Below, piece by piece: positions 1 to 8,835 of a DNA stretch of 64,000 nucleotides. The notes below the pieces were generated by a model, which was not told where the DNA came from, did not search any database, and saw nothing but the letters and a program-made list of their open reading frames with translations. Both the position numbers and the translations under genes were made by a program. The stretch covers positions 186,001 through 250,000 of the forward strand of contig OW818680.1 in assembly GCA_942493055.1 (NCBI GenBank), written 5' to 3'. Origin of the DNA: CAIZQW01 sp942493055. GTDB lineage: Bacteria; Verrucomicrobiota; Kiritimatiellia; RFP12; UBA1067. Each line of letters opens with the position of its first letter. Within the stretch, counting starts at the first letter, position 1.

Positions 1-2
1 CG

Positions 3-146
3 CTCGCTATTTTTACAGGCACCGTGAACGGCTTCCTTTCAGGCGAGTGGAAGGGTGTTGATCAGCGGGCTGTCAATGGCATCCGCCTGGCGCTGGCCAT
101 CCTTGTTGTGGGTGTTTGCATACTGGCATACGCGAATTCGTTATAA
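3..146 (+). CDS. C-terminal end of a membrane transporter, probably L-rhamnose/proton symporter-like (partial)
   Basis: An open frame enters from the left edge and stops at the TAA at 144-146, giving about 47 residues. It contains a charged EWKGVDQR loop followed by one hydrophobic segment (LALAILVVGVCILAYA). A loop of this kind before the last helix resembles the end of RhaT-family L-rhamnose/proton symporters, but that is from memory and the fragment is short. The FGGY sugar kinase begins 19 bases after the stop, so uptake and phosphorylation of a deoxysugar in one operon would make sense. It could equally be another transporter of the drug/metabolite superfamily. Confidence 0.5.
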   Translation, partial: LAIFTGTVNGFLSGEWKGVDQRAVNGIRLALAILVVGVCILAYANSL

Positions 147-165
147 TCATCCAGAGGTGAACACG

Positions 166-1692
166 ATGATCGCTTCAATCGATTTAGGCTCAACGTCGAT
201 CAAGGTTTGCGTGTATGACGTGGACGGAACCTGCGTGGCCTCTGCTTCACGTCCGACACCGCGTTATAATCCATATGAAGCGCAACATCCTGAGTGGGTC
301 TTCTGGAATCCGGATGAGGTCTGGGCGCGGGTAGGGGAGTCCTTCCGGGAGATCGGTTCCCGACTCGACATCTCAAAGGTTTTGGCAGTTGCAGTGACAG
401 GCATGGGCATGGACGGTGTGCCGGTTGACGAGGCAGGGAATGCGCTTTACCCGTTCATTAGCTGGCATTGCGGACGCACCGCGCCTCAGGCGAAGTGGTG
501 GGAGGCCAACATCGGCGCGGACAAGACCTTTTCCATCGCCGGCTTCCCCCCGTGGGCCATGACCGGTGTCATGCGGGTGCGCTGGATGATGGAACATGAG
601 CCCGCCATTCTGGAGCGCGCGAAGAAGTGGCTCCTGATTGAAGATTTTGTGAACTGCAAACTGTGCGGCGTGATGGCGACTGATCCGAGCATGGCGACCT
701 GCATGCTGTTGCTCGACCAGCGGACGCGCCAATGGTCTGACGAACTGGTGACACGCTCGGAGATTCCGCGGCGGCTCCTCCCGGAGGTCAAACCCTCAGG
801 CACACGCCTGGGGGAGATTACAGCGAGTGCGGCTCAGGTGACGGGGTTGGCGCAGGGAACGGCTGTCATTCTGGGCGGGCAGGATCATCTCTGCGGCACC
901 CTGCCGGTGGGCGCCCATCGTCCTGGCGTGGTCTCCAATGTCATGGGGAGTTGGGAAAATCTGATTGCGACGGTTGCTGACGCCACATGCGATGTGGCGT
1001 TGGGACGTTCAGGGGTCTGTGTGCAAGCGCATGTGGCACCGAACCGGACAGCAGTATGGGGCGGTGCGCCCTCGGCCTCTGCGCTGACCTGGTGTCGCGA
1101 ATTGACCGGCGATGATAAATGCTCATGGGAAGAGGTGATTGATCGGTGTGAGCATGAGACACAACCTGGCGCAGGCGGACTCATCTTCTTGCCGTATTTA
1201 TCCACTGCGACATGTCCGGTGAATAATCCTGCGGCAACGGGCGCCTTTATTGGCCTCCTGAACACCACCCGCAAAGCAGAGGTCTTCCGCGCGGTGCTGG
1301 AAGGACTCAATCAGCAATTTCTTCATATTTTACAGACTATGGAACGTGGCATGCATACGCGCTTTGAACGGATCATCGCCTCCGGCGGCGCCACGCGTAA
1401 CGCCTTCTGGTTGCAGAATAAGGCAGACATTTCCGGCATCGATGTTGAGGTCTCCACGATTCAGGACACCTCGCCACTTGGCGCGGCTATGCTGGCGGGG
1501 GTTGCAACAGGATTCTGGAGCGATTTAGATGCTGCGGTTGAGCGTGTCAAGGGGGACACCCGCGTGTTTCATCCTGATGAAAAGAATCATGCGCGCTACC
1601 AGTCTCTGACGGAAGTGTACCAAGGGCTGGCGACCTTGTTGAAGCCTGCCTACCGCGCCCTGGCCGATTGGAAGGAACAGAGCGCCGGATAG
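166..1692 (+). CDS. FGGY-family carbohydrate kinase
   Basis: Predicted ATP-dependent kinase of a sugar or ketose (508 aa), cytosolic. The N-terminal actin-like motif DLGSTSIK lies at residues 5-12 and the C-terminal FGGY signature GGATRNAFW begins near residue 407, followed by DTSPLGAAMLAG. Both halves of the fold are present at normal family length. The frame is open further upstream to 55, but the ATG at 166 follows an AGAGGTGA ribosome site and starts exactly at the conserved fold, so I place the start there. The substrate is uncertain: the transporter fragment upstream hints at rhamnulose or fuculose, and xylulokinase-like activity cannot be excluded. A large palindrome follows the gene. 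Confidence 0.85.
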   Translation: MIASIDLGSTSIKVCVYDVDGTCVASASRPTPRYNPYEAQHPEWVFWNPDEVWARVGESFREIGSRLDISKVLAVAVTGMGMDGVPVDEAGNALYPFISWHCGRTAPQAKWWEANIGADKTFSIAGFPPWAMTGVMRVRWMMEHEPAILERAKKWLLIEDFVNCKLCGVMATDPSMATCMLLLDQRTRQWSDELVTRSEIPRRLLPEVKPSGTRLGEITASAAQVTGLAQGTAVILGGQDHLCGTLPVGAHRPGVVSNVMGSWENLIATVADATCDVALGRSGVCVQAHVAPNRTAVWGGAPSASALTWCRELTGDDKCSWEEVIDRCEHETQPGAGGLIFLPYLSTATCPVNNPAATGAFIGLLNTTRKAEVFRAVLEGLNQQFLHILQTMERGMHTRFERIIASGGATRNAFWLQNKADISGIDVEVSTIQDTSPLGAAMLAGVATGFWSDLDAAVERVKGDTRVFHPDEKNHARYQSLTEVYQGLATLLKPAYRALADWKEQSAG

Positions 1693-1749
1693 GCATAAGG
1701 CCCCGCGCGGCCTTGCCGCGAACAAACGAAATGGTAACTTTTGGAATAT

Positions 1750-1853
1750 TGGAATAATGGGAGAGAAAATGGCCAGCAATTTGGAGGGACGCGCTTTGTC
1801 GCGTCCGGCCACGACAAAGCGTGGCCCTCCAAAGAATTGCTCAATTATTCCAG
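1750..1853. repeat. Long imperfect palindrome between kinase and URO-D genes
   Basis: The 199-base gap between the two genes holds nested inverted repeats. The outer arm TGGAATAAT pairs with ATTATTCCA, then GCAATT with AATTGC, then TTGGAGGG with CCCTCCAA, then GCGCTTTGTCGCG with CACGACAAAGCGTG. The inner piece is a two-sided version of a GGAGAGCCACGCTCTGTCGTGG motif also present near 36530. It would form a strong hairpin in RNA and may act as a processing site or partial terminator. There is no T-run directly after it, so I do not call it a terminator. Confidence 0.6.
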
Positions 1854-1891
1854 CATTTCTGTGAAACTATCGACGAGGAGAAAATGACAAT

Positions 1892-2899
1892 ATGACTGCA
1901 ACAGAGAGAATGTGTACTGCAATTAAGCGCGGAACGCCGGATCGGATTCCGACGTTTGAATGGTTTATTGATCCAGGCGTTGGCAAGGCGCTGACAGGAT
2001 CAAGCGACGCGCTGGATATTGTTGAGCGACTGGATATCGACGGCATCAACATCCGTCCGGATTATCAGAGGAAATTTTTGGATGACAAGACCTTTGAGGA
2101 TGAGTGGGGGAACCGTCGCCAGTTGACAGGCGATTGCATTGCAGCGGTCATCGCGCAACCCATGACCGACATCACAAAACATATGGATTTCACTTTTCCG
2201 GATGTGAAGGCTGATCACCGCTATGCAACGCTTCGCACGGCTGTGGAGCGCTTCGGGGATTCACGGTCTATTATTTGGAATCTGCGTGACGGTTTCTCAG
2301 ATGTCCGCGATCTGCTCGGGTATGAGGAGGCTCTGATGGCGCCCATGCTGGAGCCGGATGCGACCAAGGAGTTCCTGGATCGGGTGGTTGATTTTAATCT
2401 GGCTCTGGCAGAAGAGGCTGTCAAACGGTTCGGCATCAAGATCATTGCCACGACCGATGATGTAGCCATGAATGCCGGCCCGCTCTTCCCGGACGAATGC
2501 TATCGCGAAGTCATTTTGCCCTCCTTCCGCAAGGTGATCCAAGGGTATAAAGCGTTGGGCTGCCTGACGGTGAAGCATTGTGATGGCGATGTGCGTCCGC
2601 TGGTCGATCTCTGGATTGATGCAGGCATTGACTGCCTGGATCCGATTGATCCCGGAGCAGGACTCACCATGCGCGATATGAAGGCCAAGTATGGCCATTG
2701 CATTGCGCTCAAGGGCAATATCGACTGCGTCAACACGCTTTGCACTGGAACACCGGAAGAGGTCAAGGCTGAAGTCCGGCAGGCGATTGCCGATGCCGGT
2801 CCGTCCAGCCTCATCATCTCCTCCAGCAACACGGTCCATCGCGGCGTCAAACCTGAGAACTATCGCGCCATGCTGGACGAACTGCGACGCGTGGGGTGA
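1892..2899 (+). CDS. Uroporphyrinogen decarboxylase (URO-D) family protein
   Basis: A 335-aa protein with the URO-D/MtaA-type barrel pattern: an N-terminal RMCTAIKRGTPDRIPTFEW opening, a central DDVAMNAGPLF segment, a VKHCDGDV motif near residue 230 (a possible metal ligand site in the methyltransferase branch) and ALKGNID near residue 270. The ATG at 1892 follows GAGGAG. True HemE enzymes sit with haem genes; this one follows a sugar kinase, and many URO-D paralogues in anaerobes are corrinoid-dependent methyltransferases or proteins of unknown function. I therefore do not assign haem synthesis. A corrinoid or methyl-transfer role is an inference only. Confidence 0.75.
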   Translation: MTATERMCTAIKRGTPDRIPTFEWFIDPGVGKALTGSSDALDIVERLDIDGINIRPDYQRKFLDDKTFEDEWGNRRQLTGDCIAAVIAQPMTDITKHMDFTFPDVKADHRYATLRTAVERFGDSRSIIWNLRDGFSDVRDLLGYEEALMAPMLEPDATKEFLDRVVDFNLALAEEAVKRFGIKIIATTDDVAMNAGPLFPDECYREVILPSFRKVIQGYKALGCLTVKHCDGDVRPLVDLWIDAGIDCLDPIDPGAGLTMRDMKAKYGHCIALKGNIDCVNTLCTGTPEEVKAEVRQAIADAGPSSLIISSSNTVHRGVKPENYRAMLDELRRVG

Positions 2900-3226
2900 C
2901 GGGGAGAGTAGCAGTCGGCAGTTGGCAGCCGGCAGTTGGAATGCAACAGGATTTCGCACATGTAGCGCAACGCCTTGTCAGGCGTTCGGCGGTCTCATAG
3001 ATCCCGCCGTACTGTACGGCAGGACGTATCGGACTGCCGCTTGCGCCCCAATTATTGACTCCCCTTGCTATGATGTTGACATACGAATCAGAGAAATGTA
3101 TTGCGTGGTCTCGGTGCGGTTCTTTCGGACAATACGGATGCCACCGACTATGTCAAGCGTCTCCGGGCCGAATGGGAGGCTGTAAAATGAAGGGAGCGTA
3201 ATTCGTTTTTGAGGCTGAATTGCTGA
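2900..3226. other. Intergenic region with clustered palindromes and a possible gene remnant
   Basis: No convincing complete gene in this stretch before purA. At 2962-3047 there are several hairpins: AACGCC/GGCGTT at 2969-2986 and GCCGTACTGTACGGC at 3006-3020, with TAGCGCAA facing TTGCGCC at the edges. A frame ending with TGA at 3187 reads DNTDATDYVKRLRAEWEAVK, which looks protein-like but has no good start and only about 35 codons. It may be the end of a decayed small gene. Confidence 0.4.
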
Positions 3227-3255
3227 TTGCTCAGAGCCTCTATTTAAGGTATACT
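3227..3255 (+). promoter_or_regulatory. Sigma-70-type promoter for purA operon
   Basis: TTGCTC at 3227-3232 and TATACT at 3250-3255 are separated by exactly 17 bases. The expected start of transcription is near 3262, about 45 bases before the purA ATG, and a ribosome site AAGGAGAG lies in the leader. It is the only good match in the gap and fits the start of a five-gene operon. Confidence 0.6.
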
Positions 3256-3307
3256 TCCCCCTTATTCATTTGAGTCTTTATGTTGTTTTATAAGGAGAGT
3301 TTGAAGT

Positions 3308-4588
3308 ATGCCAAATACGATTTTGATGGGTGCGCAATGGGGTGATGAGGGTAAAGGGAAGGTTATCGACGTCCTGACGTCACAAGCGGATGTGATTGTC
3401 CGTTACCAGGGGGGCAGCAATGCCGGTCATACCGTCATCGCCGAAGGGAAGAAATATGTTCTTCATTTGATTCCTTCTGGCATTCTTCATGAGGGCAAAC
3501 AGTGCGTCATCGGTAATGGCGTGGTGATGGACCCCTTTGATCTGCTCGCAGAGATCGAAATGTTGCGCGGTTATGGCATTTCGACGGATGGGCGCCTCTT
3601 CATCAGCGACCGCACCCACATGGTCATGCAGTGGCATCGCGCGCTCGATAAGGCTGATGAAGCACGCCGTTCGACGGACAAGAAGATCGGAACCACGGGC
3701 CGCGGCATTGGTCCGGCCTACAGCGCCAAGATGGGGCGTCAAGGTTTCAGGGTCGGTGATCTTCTGCGTCCTGACTTCCTGGAGCGCGTTCGCGAGACGA
3801 GCGTGGCCACGAATGTCCGCCTGGGCAAGTGGGGGGCTGAGCTTCTGGATGTGGAGGCCCTGGTGCGTGAATATGCCAAGCTGGCTGACATTTTGCGTCC
3901 TTTCATCACGGATACCGTGGTTTTCGTCAATAATGCTGACCGTGCGGGCAAGAGCATTTTGCTCGAAGGCGCGCAGGGGACCATGCTGGATATCGACTTT
4001 GGAACCTATCCTTATGTGACCTCCTCCAATCCGACAGCAGGCGGGGCTTGCACGGGTTCAGGGCTCTCACCGCGTCGCATCGATCGCGTGGTCGGCGTGA
4101 TTAAATGCTACACCACCCGTGTTGGAAGCGGCCCTTTCCCGACAGAGCTGCTGGATGCCACGGGCGAACATCTGCGTCAGAAGGGCGGCGAATTCGGCGC
4201 GACGACTGGACGGCCCCGCCGCTGCGGTTGGTTCGATGCGGTTGTGGCGCGTTATTCGGCGATGGTCAATGGCGTTGACTTCTGGGCCATGACCAAGCTG
4301 GATGTCCTGGATGATCAGCCGACGATCAAGATTTGCGTGGCCTATCGGCGTGATGACGGACATATCTATGAGACCTTCCCGGCTGACCTCAGCGCGGTTG
4401 AACGCTGCACACCTGTTTATGAGGAGTTGCCCGGATGGATGACGGACACGAGCAAGACGACCCGTTACGAAGATTTACCGCTGAAGGCCAAGGCTTATGT
4501 CGAACGCCTCGTCGCGTTGAGCGGCGCACGCTTGGGCATCTTGTCTGTCGGCCCTGCCCGTGAAACAACACTCAGATTAGGCATCTAG
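3308..4588 (+). CDS. purA: Adenylosuccinate synthetase
   Basis: Catalyses GTP-dependent ligation of IMP and aspartate, the first committed step to AMP. At 426 aa it has the normal family length. The P-loop signature WGDEGKGK lies at residues 11-18 with catalytic Asp13; GNGVVMDP, the KKIGTTGRGIGPAYSAK switch segment near residue 125, and the EGAQGTMLDIDFGTYPYVTSS segment near residue 220 are all intact. AAGGAG precedes the ATG. It heads a run of five closely spaced genes reading into isoprenoid and lipid genes, separated from uppS by only 11 bases, so co-transcription is likely. Confidence 0.97.
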   Translation: MPNTILMGAQWGDEGKGKVIDVLTSQADVIVRYQGGSNAGHTVIAEGKKYVLHLIPSGILHEGKQCVIGNGVVMDPFDLLAEIEMLRGYGISTDGRLFISDRTHMVMQWHRALDKADEARRSTDKKIGTTGRGIGPAYSAKMGRQGFRVGDLLRPDFLERVRETSVATNVRLGKWGAELLDVEALVREYAKLADILRPFITDTVVFVNNADRAGKSILLEGAQGTMLDIDFGTYPYVTSSNPTAGGACTGSGLSPRRIDRVVGVIKCYTTRVGSGPFPTELLDATGEHLRQKGGEFGATTGRPRRCGWFDAVVARYSAMVNGVDFWAMTKLDVLDDQPTIKICVAYRRDDGHIYETFPADLSAVERCTPVYEELPGWMTDTSKTTRYEDLPLKAKAYVERLVALSGARLGILSVGPARETTLRLGI

Positions 4589-4599
4589 CTCCCTAACGC

Positions 4600-5328
4600 A
4601 TGACTCCTGACACGCATAAAGTGCCCCAACATATCGCCATGATCATGGATGGCAATGGGCGTTGGGCAAAGAAGTTCGGCAAGCCGCGCCTTGCGGGGCA
4701 TGAGGCGGGTTCTGAAACCGTCCGCCGTGTCATGGAGTATTGCAGAGACGCGGGTGTCCGCTACTTGACGCTTTATGCGTTCAGCACGGAGAACTGGTCA
4801 CGCCCGCCGGACGAGATCGCGGGCTTGATGAAGCTCCTGAACCTCTTTATCAGTCGCTATGAAGCCGAACTGGTGGAGCGCAAGGTACGTTTGCGGGTCA
4901 TCGGCAACCGTGGTGACTTGTCGCCGGAACTCCAGGCATCCCTGCTGCGTGTCGAGGAAAAGACAAAGGTCTTCGAACAGCAGGTGATTATCGCGCTCAG
5001 CTACAGTGGACGTAACGAACTGACGCGCGCCATCCGGAAGATTGCCGAGGATGTACAGGCTGGCAAGCTGGAGACCGGTGCAATTACTGAAGCCGTCGTC
5101 TCCTCCTATCTGGATGCGCCGGATGTACCTGATCCGGATCTGATTGTCCGGACGAGCGGCGAGTTCCGCATCAGTAATTTTCTCCTCTGGCAATGTGCCT
5201 ACAGCGAGTTTTATATCACACCGGTTCTCTGGCCTGATTTTGGTGAGGCTGATTTCAAGGACGCGCTTGAATCGTTCGCCTCTCGCGACAGACGTTATGG
5301 TGGCGTAATAAAGGAGTCAGCCGTATGA
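4600..5328 (+). CDS. uppS: Isoprenyl transferase (undecaprenyl diphosphate synthase)
   Basis: Makes the C55 carrier lipid for cell-wall and glycan synthesis by cis-condensing isopentenyl diphosphate units. The 242-aa protein carries MIMDGNGRWA with catalytic Asp17, the STENWSRP segment, and the C-terminal RTSGEFRISNF motif near residue 190. Length and motifs are those of bacterial UppS. No strong ribosome site is visible before ATG 4600, so it may depend on translation from purA just upstream. Its stop overlaps the cdsA start in an ATGA arrangement, indicating translational coupling. Confidence 0.95.
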   Translation: MTPDTHKVPQHIAMIMDGNGRWAKKFGKPRLAGHEAGSETVRRVMEYCRDAGVRYLTLYAFSTENWSRPPDEIAGLMKLLNLFISRYEAELVERKVRLRVIGNRGDLSPELQASLLRVEEKTKVFEQQVIIALSYSGRNELTRAIRKIAEDVQAGKLETGAITEAVVSSYLDAPDVPDPDLIVRTSGEFRISNFLLWQCAYSEFYITPVLWPDFGEADFKDALESFASRDRRYGGVIKESAV

Positions 5329-6161
5329 ACCCGATAGGAAGACGCGTCATCACTGGTTTATGTCTCTCGACGTTCTGGTTCTTGGTGATTATTTCGCATC
5401 AAGCGTGGTTCGCCTTTGCCGCCTTAGTCGCTGCTGTTCTGCTCTGCCACTTTGAGTTTGCGCGGATGATTGAGGCGCGCGGCATTGATACCTGCCGTTT
5501 GAGTGGCGCCGCTGCTGCTGTTGTCTATTTGCTCTACTGCTTCGCCTGTCCAGACTCCTCCTTCTTGATGGCTGCGCTGATTATTTTCATTCTCTTTGTT
5601 CGACTGCTCTTTGACGCCAGCGTGAAGAAACCGCTTGAAAGTGCTGCGTTTGCTGTTTTGAGCTTTATGTACATTCCCTTCATGCTCTCCTTTATTCTTC
5701 GGATTGCTCAGGAGGGCGGGGGCGGACAACCCTTTTACGTGAGCAAGGAAGGATTCTATACGGTTCTCTTTGTCGCCTTCATTACGAAGGTGACGGATGT
5801 CGGCGGGTATGCCTTTGGAATCCCCTTTGGCAAGCATAAGATGTTCCCGCGCATCTCCCCCAATAAATCGTGGGAGGGGTTAATCGGCGGGTTGTTCCTT
5901 TCTGCTGTCTCCAGTGCCACGATGTGTTGGTTCTTCTATCCGCAGAAGACCCCGACGCATCTCCTCATCGCTGCAGCCCTCGGGGTGGTCATTGGTTTTG
6001 TCGGTGTTCTCGGCGATCTGATCGAATCGATGTTTAAGCGCAGCGCGGAAATGAAGGATTCAGGCGGCGTCTTTCATGGGATCGGCGGCTTGCTCGATAC
6101 GTTGGACAGTCTGATGTTCACGCCCGTTGTCTTTTATTTTCTCATGAAATTCATACCATGA
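5325..6161 (+). CDS. cdsA: Phosphatidate cytidylyltransferase
   Basis: Integral membrane enzyme forming CDP-diacylglycerol from phosphatidate and CTP. The 278-aa product has about eight hydrophobic segments and the signature ISPNKSWEG near residue 180, followed by GDLIESMFKR and KDSGGVFHGIGGLLDTLDS at the C terminus, which contain the conserved acidic residues of the family. It overlaps uppS by four bases and dxr by four bases. The order uppS-cdsA-dxr-rseP is the classic arrangement found across many bacterial phyla. Confidence 0.95.
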   Translation: MNPIGRRVITGLCLSTFWFLVIISHQAWFAFAALVAAVLLCHFEFARMIEARGIDTCRLSGAAAAVVYLLYCFACPDSSFLMAALIIFILFVRLLFDASVKKPLESAAFAVLSFMYIPFMLSFILRIAQEGGGGQPFYVSKEGFYTVLFVAFITKVTDVGGYAFGIPFGKHKMFPRISPNKSWEGLIGGLFLSAVSSATMCWFFYPQKTPTHLLIAAALGVVIGFVGVLGDLIESMFKRSAEMKDSGGVFHGIGGLLDTLDSLMFTPVVFYFLMKFIP

Positions 6162-7354
6162 AGTCCATTGTCATACTCGGCAGCACAGGATCGATCGGGG
6201 AGAACGCCCTGCGGATAGCAGAGGCGTTACCCTCGCAGATCCGTATTGTCGGGTTGGCCACGCGAGCGAAGATCACACGTCTGATTGACCAAGCCCTGCA
6301 ATTCAATGTGCCTGTTGTCGCAGTCGAAGACAAAGCACTTGTGCGTGAGGCAGAGGCGCTGGCACGTCCGCATGGCATTCGGGTCTTGGCTGGGCCGAGC
6401 GGCGTTGAGGCGCTTGCCGCACTGCCGGAGGCGGATTGCGTGGTCTGTGCTGTCGTCGGACTGGCTGGGCTGCGGCCTGTATTAGCCGCCATGGACGCCG
6501 GCCATGATGTGGCCTTGGCGACCAAGGAGGTGCTGGTCTCAGCCGGTGAACTCGTCATGCGCAAGCGACGCGAAAAAAATGTCCGAATCCTGCCGATCGA
6601 CAGTGAACATAGCGCCCTCTTCCAATGCCTGCAGTCTGTCACGCGCAGTGTTGCCTGTGTCAGACTCCGTGAAGAGCAGCGCGCCCCCTCAGAAGAGCAG
6701 ATCTCGAAGTTAGTGCTGACGGCTTCGGGCGGACCGTTTGCGGGCCGCCCGGATATTGATTTTGAAAAGGTGACGCCTGCTGAGGCGTTAAAGCATCCGC
6801 GCTGGTCCATGGGCCCCAAGGTGACAATCGACTCTGCGACGATGATGAACAAGGGGCTTGAGATTCTTGAAGCCCGCTGGCTCTTCGATGTTCCCTGCTC
6901 ACATGTTGAGGTGGTCGTCCATCCGGAGAGCATTGTGCACTCGATGGTCACCTTTGTCGATGGCACGTCTGTTGCGCAGTTGTCTGTGCCGGATATGCGC
7001 TTCGCGATTCAGTATGCGCTCACATGGCCTGAACGCTGTGCGGTCGACATGCCGAAACTTGATTTAGCGCAGGTAGGGGCCTTGACCTTTTTAAAGACAG
7101 ATGTCAACCGTTTCCCCTGCTTGCGCTTGATTCGCGAGGCAGCCGCCATTGGGGGTACGATGCCGGCTGTTGTCAATGCTGCTGACGAAGTGGCGGTCAA
7201 AGCGTTTTTGGAGGGCCGTATTTCGTTTGCCGGAATATGGAGGACTATCGAGGCTGTCATGTCTAAGCATGATGTGCATGCGTGTTCGGGTTTGGATACA
7301 ATTCTTGAAACTGATGCTTGGGCAAGACGCCTGGCACTGGAGGTGATTTCGTGA
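6158..7354 (+). CDS. dxr: 1-deoxy-D-xylulose 5-phosphate reductoisomerase
   Basis: NADPH-dependent enzyme of the non-mevalonate isoprenoid pathway, converting DXP to MEP; its product feeds UppS encoded upstream. At 398 aa it has a normal length. The Rossmann motif GSTGSIGENALRI starts near residue 8, ATKEVLVSAGE near residue 120, and the metal-site segment DSEHSALFQCL near residue 150. HPRWSMGPKVTIDSATMMNKGLE near residue 210 includes the substrate-binding Ser and Asn/Lys residues. It overlaps cdsA by four bases and rseP by four bases. Confidence 0.95.
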   Translation: MKSIVILGSTGSIGENALRIAEALPSQIRIVGLATRAKITRLIDQALQFNVPVVAVEDKALVREAEALARPHGIRVLAGPSGVEALAALPEADCVVCAVVGLAGLRPVLAAMDAGHDVALATKEVLVSAGELVMRKRREKNVRILPIDSEHSALFQCLQSVTRSVACVRLREEQRAPSEEQISKLVLTASGGPFAGRPDIDFEKVTPAEALKHPRWSMGPKVTIDSATMMNKGLEILEARWLFDVPCSHVEVVVHPESIVHSMVTFVDGTSVAQLSVPDMRFAIQYALTWPERCAVDMPKLDLAQVGALTFLKTDVNRFPCLRLIREAAAIGGTMPAVVNAADEVAVKAFLEGRISFAGIWRTIEAVMSKHDVHACSGLDTILETDAWARRLALEVIS

Positions 7355-8811
7355 TTGCTGCTATTGAAACCAATGTGTGGGCGAGTATTTCGGTTATCGG
7401 CTATAAGGTCTTGGCCGGGATTGCTGTGGCCTTGTTGTTTAGCTTGGCGATTTTCATTCATGAGCTCGGCCATTTCTTGGCCGCCAAGTGGTTTGGACTC
7501 CAAATTGATACGTTCGCGATCGGCTTCGGACCCTCACTCTGGAAACGGAAAATTAAGGGTGTTGAGTATAAGATCGGCATCATTCCGTTTGGTGGCTATG
7601 TGGCGTTGCCCCAACTCGATCCCTCGGGCATGGAGAAGATCCAAGGCTCTAACGGGGAGAAGGAGAAACCGAAAGAGGATGCTGACGCTCACGCGGATGA
7701 GCGGGAACTGCCCGACATAGCCGCGTGGAAGCGTATTGTTGTCGCTGTGGCGGGCCCCTTCGGCAATGTCGTGCTGGCTGTTCTGCTGGCTTTCATGATT
7801 TATTGGATTCCAGCCGCGAAGACCGGTATTACCGATACGCGTGTCGGGATTGTCCTCGAAACCTCTGAAGCCTGGAAAGCGGGATTGCGGGTCGGTGATC
7901 GTATTTTAGAGGTCAATGGTGAAAAGGTGGACACCTGGATGGAGATGATGGTCGAGAACGTTCTGGCCGGCAATTCAGGAAAGGCTGCGTTTAAAGTCGA
8001 TCGTGAAGGGAAAGTGATCACCTTGGATATCCCGTTCACCAAAAACGAGGTCTTTAATATCCAGACGCTGGATGGTGTCTATCCGGAGTCCCCCTGCATG
8101 GTTGGCCGTGTCATGGCTGGATACCCCGCGGAAGCGGCAAAACTTTTGCCGGGCGACTTGTTGCTCTCCGTTGCCGGGGTTCCTGCATGGGGGATCTCGC
8201 ACTTCAAGGAGCTGATTCGCAAGAATGGTGCCGCACCTGTTGATATTGGCGTGCGTCGCGGGAAAGAGCTCCTGACGCTCCGCATGACACCGCGTTATGA
8301 CAAGGACTTAAATCAAATGCTGCTGGGTGTTCAATTTGCGGATGATAGTACAAAGGCGTGGATGATGTATAGCAAGCCACTTGATCAGCTGAAGTGGGAT
8401 ACGATGTCTGTTGTGCGTGTCCTGCGTGCCTTGGTGAAGCCCAAGCAGAAGGGGGAGCGCGCTGCGGTCGCCAACAGTCTGGGCGGGCCGGCCATGATTG
8501 TGATCCAGCTCTACCAGACCGTCCAAGGCGGCATGATGGATGCGCTCGGCTTCCTCCGCATGATCTGCATCAACCTGGCGATCTTAAACCTGCTGCCCTT
8601 GCCCGTACTCGACGGCGGCCATGTGATGTTTGCAGTGTATGAGATCGTGGCACGCCGCAAGCCGCACCCGAAAGTGGTCTCAACGCTGGTGACAGTCTGC
8701 GCCACCCTGCTGATTACGCTCATGATCTTCCTGCTCTGCCGCGATATTTTCCGCGAGCACCAGATGTCCCAACTGCGTCGCGCCGCAGACGAACAAGTCG
8801 AGCAGAAATAA
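7351..8811 (+). CDS. rseP: RIP metalloprotease RseP (site-2 protease)
   Basis: Intramembrane zinc protease that cuts anti-sigma factors and cleared signal peptides within the membrane. HELGH at residues 37-41 sits in the first transmembrane segment, and the third ligand motif LPVLDGGHV holds Asp421. Two PDZ-like stretches lie between (around residues 150-330). The GTG at 7351 overlaps the dxr stop by four bases and is preceded by GGAGGTGATT, a better start than the ATG at 7318 inside dxr. The resulting protein has 486 aa. An acidic, lysine-rich insert around residues 90-125 precedes the first PDZ domain. Confidence 0.93.
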   Translation: MIAAIETNVWASISVIGYKVLAGIAVALLFSLAIFIHELGHFLAAKWFGLQIDTFAIGFGPSLWKRKIKGVEYKIGIIPFGGYVALPQLDPSGMEKIQGSNGEKEKPKEDADAHADERELPDIAAWKRIVVAVAGPFGNVVLAVLLAFMIYWIPAAKTGITDTRVGIVLETSEAWKAGLRVGDRILEVNGEKVDTWMEMMVENVLAGNSGKAAFKVDREGKVITLDIPFTKNEVFNIQTLDGVYPESPCMVGRVMAGYPAEAAKLLPGDLLLSVAGVPAWGISHFKELIRKNGAAPVDIGVRRGKELLTLRMTPRYDKDLNQMLLGVQFADDSTKAWMMYSKPLDQLKWDTMSVVRVLRALVKPKQKGERAAVANSLGGPAMIVIQLYQTVQGGMMDALGFLRMICINLAILNLLPLPVLDGGHVMFAVYEIVARRKPHPKVVSTLVTVCATLLITLMIFLLCRDIFREHQMSQLRRAADEQVEQK

Positions 8812-8835
8812 GCGCTTTTCACGGTTGGTGGAAGA

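Noticed and set aside
3082..3187. A short frame ending RLRAEWEAVK before purA
   Set aside because: It has no convincing start or ribosome site and only about 35 codons. It is mentioned as a possible remnant but not called a gene.
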